Source of the DNA: JBFJWU01 sp041623475 [NCBI: bacterium]
Lineage (GTDB): Bacteria > J088
DNA length: 6,256 nt
Assembly (NCBI GenBank): GCA_041623475.1
Contig: JBFJWU010000208.1
Span: 1-6,256, forward strand
Reading direction: 5' to 3'
Numbering within the stretch: position 1 is the first letter of the stretch; each line of letters starts with the position of its first letter. Shown one piece after another: positions 1 to 5,028 of this stretch. A model generated the notes under the pieces. That model was not told where the DNA came from, searched no databases, and was given only the letters and a program-made list of their open reading frames with translations. Both the position numbers and the translations under genes were made by a program.

Positions 1-1
1 C

Positions 2-61
2 CTGGAAGCGGCCGATGCGGCTGCTGTGGCACGGTTCTGTGAATCAACTGGGGATATTTAA
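2..61 (+). CDS. C-terminal tail of an unidentified gene (partial, 5' end outside window)
   Basis: This frame is open from the window edge and ends in TAA at 59-61, giving the last 19 residues of a protein (ending in FCESTGDI). The final A of the stop codon is the first base of the next gene's ATG (TAATG). This is the usual sign of translational coupling within an operon and the main reason to think the frame is real. The fragment is alanine-rich and acidic and has no recognisable motif, so no function can be given. It implies that the left-hand operon starts upstream of the window. Confidence 0.5.
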   Translation: MEAADAAAVARFCESTGDI

Positions 62-447
62 TGGTTCCGTACCTGCCATTTGAGCGGACCTGGGCCGAAG
101 CGATTCTGGTGGCGACGGTCCCGGCTGGCGAACGACACCCGGGACTGGGGGCAGTTTCGCTGGATCGTTTCTGGGATGTTTTTGGTCAAAGTGCGCCGTT
201 TTTGATGAAAATCGGTTTTCGCGTCGCGATCTGGTTTGTCGCCCTGCAGCCGATCTGGTCACTGTCCGGTTGGCGAACGTTTGCCGGCAGCAGCCCGGAG
301 GACCGCCAGCAGTCCCTGCAGGCCCTGAACAGCAGTCATCGCGCGATGACCGAGCAATTGCTGTCATTGATCAAGTTAATGGCGTGCTTCGCCTATTTCG
401 AGGATGCCGCTATCCAGGACCGATTTCGCTCGGCAGGCCGCAAATGA
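61..447 (+). CDS. Small protein coupled to a GMC dehydrogenase; candidate accessory (gamma-like) subunit
   Basis: This 128-aa protein starts at ATG 61, with GGGGA at 50-54 six bases upstream. Its stop TGA overlaps the ATG of the GMC oxidoreductase (ATGA, 444-447), which indicates coupled translation and near-equal expression. Visible features are a hydrophobic, aromatic stretch at about residues 47-69 (it includes IWFVALQPIW, with K50 and R54 inside), then SGWRTFAG at 69-76, and a helical C-terminal half with a second hydrophobic patch around LLSLIKLMACFAYFED (100-115). Small helical proteins in this position, such as the gluconate 2-dehydrogenase subunit 3 type or the gamma subunit of FAD glucose dehydrogenase, act as chaperone or electron-transfer partners of GMC catalytic subunits. 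The same type of region is fused to the N-terminus in some GMC proteins. No twin-arginine or Sec signal is visible, unlike the exported gamma subunits, so a cytoplasmic or membrane-surface complex is more likely. The subunit role is inferred from position, size and general character, not from a clear motif. Confidence 0.72.
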   Translation: MVPYLPFERTWAEAILVATVPAGERHPGLGAVSLDRFWDVFGQSAPFLMKIGFRVAIWFVALQPIWSLSGWRTFAGSSPEDRQQSLQALNSSHRAMTEQLLSLIKLMACFAYFEDAAIQDRFRSAGRK

Positions 448-1934
448 ATCGAATTGACGGGCGCAATATCAGTGCGCCGCTGGATCTGGAAACAGATGTC
501 GTCATCGTTGGCAGTGGTCCGGCCGGGGCTGCGGTTGCCCAAGTCGTTGCCGGATCCGGTGCCAGGGTTGTTGTTGTTGAGGAGGGACACTGGGTACAGC
601 CGGATGAGTTCCCGGTCGATGCCCTCAGTTCGTTTGCCCGCCATTATCGCGATATGGGAACAACGGTGATGCACGGTCCGGCGATGGTTCCGTACATCCA
701 GGGCCGGGCTGTAGGCGGATCTTCAGTTATCAATGGCGCCATCTGCTGGAAGTTGCCGCAGGATGTCTACGCCGGCTGGATTCAGAACGACCCGGGAATA
801 GAGGCGAACCTGGCCTGGGCGGATGTCTCCGCTGCGGTTGACCAGGTCGAGACGGACTTGAATGTCCAGCCGACCGCACCGGCAATTGCCGGTGCCAAGA
901 ATACCTTGCTGGGCAAAGGGGCTGAGGCGCTCGGACTGGAACACCGGCCGATTCGGCGCAATGTCCGTGGCTGCAAAGGATTGGGTCGCTGCCTGCAGGG
1001 CTGCCCCGACGGCAACAAGTTGTCGATGGACAGGTCCTTCCTGGTTGAATCCGAGCGGCACGGGGCCATCGTGGCCAGCGGGGTTCGGGTACTGCGGGTC
1101 ATCCGGCGGCGGGGAAAAGCGGTTGGCGTCATCGGGCGTTCAGAGTCAGGTCATCGTGTCAGGGTAACGGCGGGCCGGGCGGTCGTCCTGGCCGCCAGCG
1201 CCATCCAGACACCTGCATTGCTGAGGCGCAGTGGCATACGGCATGGCCCCGTTGGGGACTACCTGCAATGTCATCCCGGCGTCGCGGTGTCAGGCGAATT
1301 TGAGGAATCGGTCCGCATGTGGGAAGGCGCAACCCAGGGACACGAGGTGATCGGACTTCGCAGCGAGGGGCTGAAGTTCGAAGCACTCGGTTTCGGGATC
1401 GGTCTTTTGGCCGGCCGGTTGCCTGGTGTTGGAACAGACCTGGCACGGGCGATGGATCGAATCGATCACTATGCCAACTGGGGTGCCGCCGTCAGGGCGA
1501 CCGGGCAGGGGCGGGTTCGTCCATTCGGGTCCGGTGTCGTTGTACGGTGGGCTCCGACCCAACGTGATGTCCAACTGTTCAGGCGGGGACTGGTTGTGCT
1601 TGGCCGGATGATGTTCGCTGCCGGGGCGCGCTCAATCACCCTCGACGCGGCGGGATGGTCGCAGCCGATTTCAGACCCACGCAAGTTGGACCAATTTGAA
1701 ACCGAGGGACCGTTGCGCGCCTCAGCCTATACACCTGCGGCAACGCACCTGTTTGGCACCTGTCGTATGGGTTCGGATCCGCGTTCCAGCGTCGTGCGGC
1801 CGGATTTCCGGCACCACAGGGTGGATCGCCTTTATGTCGCGGATTCCAGCGTTTTTCCGACGAATACCGGTGTAAATCCGCAGATAGCTATCAGTGCACT
1901 GGCCACGCTTTGTGGCCGAAATATTGTGGCGTAA
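444..1934 (+). CDS. GMC-family FAD-dependent oxidoreductase (alcohol dehydrogenase type, Fe-S-like Cys motif)
   Basis: This 496-aa enzyme probably oxidises an alcohol (or a sugar or steroid hydroxyl) with FAD. An ADP-binding beta-alpha-beta motif GSGPAG lies at residues 23-28, with the ribose-binding acidic end VVVVEEG at 42-48. The GMC signature GRAVGGSSVINGA spans 87-99. The C-terminal domain has HLFGTCRMG (H435) and GVNPQIAISALA (N478), the catalytic His/Asn pair placed as in choline oxidase and cholesterol oxidase. C177, C183 and C187 form C-x5-C-x3-C within RGCKGLGRCLQGCPDG, the spacing reported for the 3Fe-4S ligands of Burkholderia cepacia FAD glucose dehydrogenase. This points to a dehydrogenase rather than an oxidase. 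I chose ATG 444 because it overlaps the upstream stop and places the FAD motif near the N-terminus. An in-frame ATG at 270 would add 58 residues that lie inside the coding sequence of the preceding gene. No signal peptide is seen. The family call is firm; the substrate is unknown. Confidence 0.93.
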   Translation: MNRIDGRNISAPLDLETDVVIVGSGPAGAAVAQVVAGSGARVVVVEEGHWVQPDEFPVDALSSFARHYRDMGTTVMHGPAMVPYIQGRAVGGSSVINGAICWKLPQDVYAGWIQNDPGIEANLAWADVSAAVDQVETDLNVQPTAPAIAGAKNTLLGKGAEALGLEHRPIRRNVRGCKGLGRCLQGCPDGNKLSMDRSFLVESERHGAIVASGVRVLRVIRRRGKAVGVIGRSESGHRVRVTAGRAVVLAASAIQTPALLRRSGIRHGPVGDYLQCHPGVAVSGEFEESVRMWEGATQGHEVIGLRSEGLKFEALGFGIGLLAGRLPGVGTDLARAMDRIDHYANWGAAVRATGQGRVRPFGSGVVVRWAPTQRDVQLFRRGLVVLGRMMFAAGARSITLDAAGWSQPISDPRKLDQFETEGPLRASAYTPAATHLFGTCRMGSDPRSSVVRPDFRHHRVDRLYVADSSVFPTNTGVNPQIAISALATLCGRNIVA

Positions 1935-1952
1935 GCCCGCAAGGAGTTGACG

Positions 1953-2540
1953 ATGAACCCGAAAATCTATTCACGTGATGACCTGCTGGCAATGTCGCAG
2001 GCTGAACTGTGGGACGTGATGTGCCGCGCATACGCCGTTGATCCCGGTGGCGTCGCCGGGCACAAGTACATTGGTATTGACCTGAGCCTGCCGGCGTTCG
2101 TAAACAAGATCCTCTGGAAAACATTTCGGAAGACGTTTTACAAGGATCCGGAAACCGGGGTCGTCCGCGGCTGGAATGTTCGCATGCAGCAGACAGGATG
2201 GGATGCACCGCAGGAACCCATGCTGGACCGTAGTGGGCAGCAAAAATCATTCGGCCATTACCATCTGAGTGACGCGACCGGAATTAAGTTTCCACGGGGG
2301 TGGACCGGACCGTCGTTCCTGGATTACGGTGCTGGCCAGAATAAATGGTGGGACCTCGCCCGGTTTGGGTATACGCCGCTCGTTGCCGTCAACGATGGCG
2401 ACATGTCATTGCTGTTGGGGTGGGAAGTCATGAAGGTCGGCCCTGTCTGGCTGCCCATGTCCGACTACTGGCTTCTGGTCGAGGACGGACCGCTGGATAG
2501 GGTGGTCCCGCCGCCCGCTGTCGCGCGCCGGGGTCGGTAA
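1953..2540 (+). CDS. Unrecognised 195-aa tryptophan-rich protein
   Basis: I do not recognise this family. ATG 1953 is preceded by AAGGAG (1941-1946) with 6-nt spacing, and the gene lies 18 nt after the GMC stop, so it is almost certainly in the same operon. An in-frame TTG at 1947 abuts the ribosome site and is a worse start. The protein has ten tryptophans, including W132-W133, and a short N-terminal helix-like segment (residues 7-27). A conserved-looking core follows: HKYIGIDL (38-44), WKTFRKTFYKD (55-65), GVVRGWNVR (69-77), SFGHYHLSDA (99-108), LDYGAG (123-128). The last part resembles alternating strands: TPLVAVNDG (141-149), SLLLGWEV (152-159), DYWLLVEDGPL (171-181). There is no signal peptide, membrane span, cysteine cluster or nucleotide-binding motif. 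It has one cysteine (C24). The pattern suggests a soluble beta-rich fold, perhaps a small-ligand binder, but this is a guess. Its placement suggests a role with the GMC enzyme. Confidence 0.85.
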   Translation: MNPKIYSRDDLLAMSQAELWDVMCRAYAVDPGGVAGHKYIGIDLSLPAFVNKILWKTFRKTFYKDPETGVVRGWNVRMQQTGWDAPQEPMLDRSGQQKSFGHYHLSDATGIKFPRGWTGPSFLDYGAGQNKWWDLARFGYTPLVAVNDGDMSLLLGWEVMKVGPVWLPMSDYWLLVEDGPLDRVVPPPAVARRGR

Positions 2541-2562
2541 AAGTATCTTTCGTAGTAGTGCC

Positions 2563-2572
2563 TTACGCGTAA
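2563..2572. promoter_or_regulatory. 10-bp perfect palindrome upstream of the P450 promoter
   Basis: TTACGCGTAA is a perfect palindrome ending one base before the larger TTTACCA palindrome and just upstream of the predicted -35 box. A second regulator site, or an extension of the adjacent operator, would fit here. A 10-bp palindrome alone can occur by chance, so its position is the main support. Confidence 0.35.
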
Positions 2573-2573
2573 C

Positions 2574-2589
2574 TTTACCAAATGGTAAA
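2574..2589. promoter_or_regulatory. Candidate operator: 7-2-7 perfect inverted repeat over the -35 region
   Basis: TTTACCA and TGGTAAA are exact reverse complements separated by AA. The repeat covers the predicted -35 box and the first part of the spacer of the P450 promoter, so a bound protein would block RNA polymerase. Size and symmetry suit a dimeric helix-turn-helix repressor such as the TetR or MarR type, which often controls P450 and lipid or steroid catabolic genes and responds to the substrate. No regulator gene is present in the window, so the binding protein is unknown. Confidence 0.6.
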
Positions 2590-2603
2590 ATTTTTGCTAC
2601 AAT
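2575..2603 (+). promoter_or_regulatory. Sigma70-type promoter for the P450 gene
   Basis: A -35 box TTACCA (2575-2580, four of six consensus bases) and a -10 box TACAAT (2598-2603, five of six) are separated by exactly 17 nt. TG at 2595-2596 gives an extended -10 (TGCTACAAT). Transcription would start near 2610, leaving a leader of about 35 nt that contains the 8-bp palindrome AAACGTTT (2619-2626). The gap is visibly AT-rich compared with the genes on either side. The palindrome at 2574-2589 overlaps it, which suggests repression. Confidence 0.65.
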
Positions 2604-2645
2604 AGTCTCTGTCGTAACAAACGTTTTCAAACAGGGGTGGAAACG

Positions 2646-4028
2646 ATGTCCGAGGCTGCAGAGAAAATTCCAGTAGACGTATCGTCACAGCCGGAACCTA
2701 AACCGTTCGAAGAAATTCCCGGACATCCGGGCTGGCCCGTGATTGGCAACACAATTCCGATGTTGACCAAGCCCGTTGAGTTCTGTAACAAGTGGTACGA
2801 AAAATACGGACCGGTGTCGCGCACCAAACTGGTCAACCATGACCTGGTCTTTCTGTTGGGGCCGGAAATGAACCGATTTGCCCTGCTGGACCAGGAAGGT
2901 GTCATTTCCAGCAAAGAGGGCATGTCGTACTTTATGGAACCGTTCTTCAAAGAAGGACTGGTCCTGAAAGACGGAGAAGAACACCAGCTGCACCGCGGCA
3001 TCATGCAGGGTGCGTTCCGCAAGGACAAACTGCGGGACTATGTCGACATCATGAACCCGATCATCGAACAGAACATGCAGACCTGGCTGGCCGATGGTGT
3101 TGACTCGGCCGAAGTCAAGTTTTTTGATGTCTTCAAGCAGAATGCGTTGGACATTGCCTGCGCCGTTTTTATGGGCACCGAGGTCGATGGCAAGGAAGGC
3201 AAGAAACTGATCCAGGCGTTCCAGGACACGGTTGCCGCCAGTGTTGCAATCATCCGGGCACCGATCCCCGGCACGATCTACAACCGGGGCATCAAGGCCC
3301 GCAAGTTGCTGGAAGATTACTTTTACGCCCATATCGAGGAAAAACGCAAGAACCCGGGCAAGGACCTGTTCAGCGAATTGTGCATCAGCGAATCAGACGA
3401 GGGCGACGTTTTTACCGACGACGATGTCGTCAACCATATGATCTTTTTGATGATGGCGGCCCACGACACGACGACCTTCACCACGACCCGCATGGTTTAT
3501 CACATGGCCAAGCACCCGGAATGGCAGGACAAGGTTCGCGAAGAATCCCGAGCGATCGGCAAGAAATTCTCGGCGTTTGATGACCACCCTCAACAGCCGT
3601 TGGTGGAACTGATCATGAAGGAAGCGCTGCGGATGATGGCACCGGTGCCGGGGCTGCCCCGCAAGGTGATCAAGGACTGTGTGATTGGCGGCTATCGCGT
3701 ACCAGCTGGCACCCAGGTGCAGGTGGATATGCGGCACACCCACTACATGGAAGATTACTGGGACGAGCCGATGAAATTCGATCCAATGCGTTACGCCGAT
3801 GGCGGTCACGAAAACAAAAATCATCGTTATGCCTGGCTGCCCTTTGGCGGCGGCGTCCACAAGTGCATCGGCCGCCACTTTGGCCTGCACCAGATCAAGG
3901 CGGCGCTGCACCAGCTGGTGTTGAATTATGAATGGTCCGTGCTGGACGACTACGAAATGCCGGTCAGTTTCCCCGGCCTGCCGGTACCCAAGGACCACTT
4001 TCCGATGACGCTGACGCGTTTGTCGTAA
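2646..4028 (+). CDS. Cytochrome P450 monooxygenase
   Basis: This 460-aa soluble P450 inserts one oxygen atom from O2 into a hydrophobic substrate using electrons from separate redox partners. Marks in order are: proline-rich entry IPGHPGWPVIGN (24-35); C-helix HQLHR (113-117), with His where many families have Trp; I-helix AAHDTT (271-276), the oxygen-activating acid-threonine pair; K-helix ExxR as E326-R329; FDPMRY (378-383); and the haem loop FGGGVHKCIG (400-409), with C407 as the haem thiolate. All key residues are intact and the length is normal for a bacterial class. There is no membrane anchor. The overall look is closer to the CYP51/CYP120/CYP26-like group than to P450cam-like enzymes, by eye only. 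ATG 2646 has AGGGG (2633-2637) eight bases upstream; the in-frame GTG at 2637 overlaps that site. The gene has its own promoter and terminator. No ferredoxin or ferredoxin reductase is in the window. The family is certain; the substrate is not known. Confidence 0.96.
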   Translation: MSEAAEKIPVDVSSQPEPKPFEEIPGHPGWPVIGNTIPMLTKPVEFCNKWYEKYGPVSRTKLVNHDLVFLLGPEMNRFALLDQEGVISSKEGMSYFMEPFFKEGLVLKDGEEHQLHRGIMQGAFRKDKLRDYVDIMNPIIEQNMQTWLADGVDSAEVKFFDVFKQNALDIACAVFMGTEVDGKEGKKLIQAFQDTVAASVAIIRAPIPGTIYNRGIKARKLLEDYFYAHIEEKRKNPGKDLFSELCISESDEGDVFTDDDVVNHMIFLMMAAHDTTTFTTTRMVYHMAKHPEWQDKVREESRAIGKKFSAFDDHPQQPLVELIMKEALRMMAPVPGLPRKVIKDCVIGGYRVPAGTQVQVDMRHTHYMEDYWDEPMKFDPMRYADGGHENKNHRYAWLPFGGGVHKCIGRHFGLHQIKAALHQLVLNYEWSVLDDYEMPVSFPGLPVPKDHFPMTLTRLS

Positions 4029-4054
4029 CGCACATTACATTCGAGAACAACGGG

Positions 4055-4087
4055 AAAGGGCGTGGCGCTTCGGTGCTGCGCCTTTTT
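4055..4087 (+). terminator. Rho-independent terminator after the P450 gene (UUCG loop)
   Basis: The 5' arm at 4055-4068 (AAAGGGCGTGGCGC) pairs with the 3' arm at 4073 onward (GTGCTGCGCC, then T's). There is one bulged G and three G-U wobble pairs. The loop is TTCG closed by a C-G pair, an unusually stable tetraloop. Five T's follow the GC-rich stem (4083-4087); the first three also pair with the opening A's. It begins 26 nt after the P450 stop and ends well before the convergent gene. On the opposite strand the T-run is only three bases, so it should work mainly for the P450 transcript. Confidence 0.82.
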
Positions 4088-4163
4088 CTTAGCCCTGGGC
4101 GTTCGATGGCGGTGGTGGTTGCAGAACGGACTGACAGGTTTTGGAATTTGACAATTCAGCGTC

Positions 4164-4835
4164 TCAACACCACGACGCCTGGTTCAGGTTGTGGTCATCC
4201 AGCAATTCGCGGATGTTGGCTTCGATGATTTTGTAGCCGACGTTGCCGTACAGTTTCTGGCGACCGTGGTTCAGGACAAATGTGGGGCTGCCCTGAATCA
4301 GCTGGTCGTTCTTCATCTGGGCATCGTGCAATAGTGCGGCATAAGCGGCGCCGCTGTTCAGGTGCTCGCGAATCTCGTCACAAGGCAGGGCCAGTTCGGC
4401 GGCGATCTCGCCCTGGACTTCGCGCCGGGCGATGTTCAGGCCCTGCTCAAAGAATGCCTTGCGAAATGCGGTGATGGCTTCCTCAAAACGGCTGGGCCCG
4501 TCGGCGGGTTCGTCAAGGTCCAGCAGGCGGATGGCTGACAAGTACGTGTGGGTGGATGCCGATGTGGACGGTGGGTCGATTCGCCAGACGTTTGGATGGA
4601 TTTCAACATGGTCAAAATCGTGGTTCAGTTTCTGGACGTGGTCCGCGTAACCGTCTATCCCGCCCCGGTCCTTCCAGCCCTCGACAAATTTGTCGTGGGT
4701 ATTGCCGAACAGGGTCATGAATCGGTGTTCGAATTCGCACTGGTCGCCAAACTGGCGGCGGACTTCTTCCAGCTTGCGTTCGGCGATGTATGCCCAGACG
4801 CAGAGGATGTCGGAATAATAGGTGATATGGACCAC
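4164..4835 (-). CDS. DsbA-family thioredoxin-fold protein (2-hydroxychromene-2-carboxylate isomerase / FrnE-like)
   Basis: This 223-aa protein has the layout of the DsbA-like group that includes HCCA isomerase, kappa-class glutathione transferase and FrnE. A first beta strand leads to the active-site segment SDILCVWAY (8-16). A helical insertion follows, then the cis-proline loop GSPTF (182-186, P184) and the closing strand-helix with LYGNVGY (around 195-202). The active site is CVWA: C12 is kept but the second cysteine of the usual CxxC is alanine. It therefore cannot act as a normal disulfide oxidase and is more likely glutathione-dependent or an isomerase. No signal peptide is present, so it is cytoplasmic. 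I chose GTG 4835 because GGAGG (4842-4846) sits 6 nt upstream and the fold begins at once. The frame stays open to an ATG at 4991, but the extra 52 residues look unlike this fold. It is convergent with the P450 and divergent from the flavoprotein. Role in the pathway (ring-cleavage intermediate isomerisation or glutathione chemistry) is inferred. Confidence 0.85.
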   Translation of the reverse strand: MVHITYYSDILCVWAYIAERKLEEVRRQFGDQCEFEHRFMTLFGNTHDKFVEGWKDRGGIDGYADHVQKLNHDFDHVEIHPNVWRIDPPSTSASTHTYLSAIRLLDLDEPADGPSRFEEAITAFRKAFFEQGLNIARREVQGEIAAELALPCDEIREHLNSGAAYAALLHDAQMKNDQLIQGSPTFVLNHGRQKLYGNVGYKIIEANIRELLDDHNLNQASWC

Positions 4836-5028
4836 GGGTTGCCTCCATATTGAAGCGTCTTGATTCAGGAAAACAGGAAACCAGATGTCTCGACAATGAG
4901 CACGGTCAAGTTTGAACGCAGCTGAGTCTGAATTGCGCCGGTCCAGGACTGAATCACGCTGCACTTGCCGACGTGACCGCCAGCGCCGCATTCAGTAACT
5001 TAAAAGACCTGAACTCAAGGAGTCCATT
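4836..5028. other. Divergent intergenic region (193 bp) between the DsbA-like and FAD_binding_2 genes
   Basis: This gap must hold the start signals of both outward-facing genes. Clear ribosome sites are present on both sides: GGAGG on the minus strand at 4842-4846 and AAGGAG on the plus strand at 5017-5022. I could not find a convincing -35/-10 pair on either strand. On the minus strand TTGACC occurs near 4910, but no good -10 follows it. TGATTCAG (4861-4868) and its reverse complement CTGAATCA (4949-4956) form an 8-bp inverted pair 80 nt apart, of uncertain meaning. No small gene with a ribosome site is evident. Confidence 0.5.

Noticed and set aside
270-443. In-frame N-terminal extension of the GMC gene from ATG 270
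   Set aside because: It lies wholly inside the coding frame of the 128-aa gene, and the ATG at 444 gives the normal GMC N-terminus with a coupled ATGA start.
2685-3332. 215-aa minus-strand open frame inside the P450 gene
   Set aside because: It is an antisense shadow of the P450; the plus frame carries the conserved motifs.
3393-3998. 201-aa minus-strand open frame inside the P450 gene
   Set aside because: It is antisense to the I-helix, K-helix and haem loop coding region and has no domain of its own.
4144-4157. Small inverted repeat GAATT-TGAC-AATTC just past the DsbA-like gene stop
   Set aside because: A 5-bp AT-rich stem without a T-run is too weak to call a terminator for the minus-strand gene.
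4880-4912. Possible minus-strand promoter starting with TTGACC
   Set aside because: No acceptable -10 box is found at 16-18 nt spacing.
4861-4956. 8-bp inverted pair TGATTCAG / CTGAATCA in the divergent intergenic region
   Set aside because: The arms are 80 nt apart, short, and not placed over a recognisable promoter, so chance is a sufficient explanation.
4836-4991. 52-residue upstream extension of the DsbA-like protein on the minus strand
   Set aside because: The GTG at 4835 has an ideal GGAGG site and begins directly at the first strand of the fold; the extension is arginine-rich, unlike the fold, and not signal-like.
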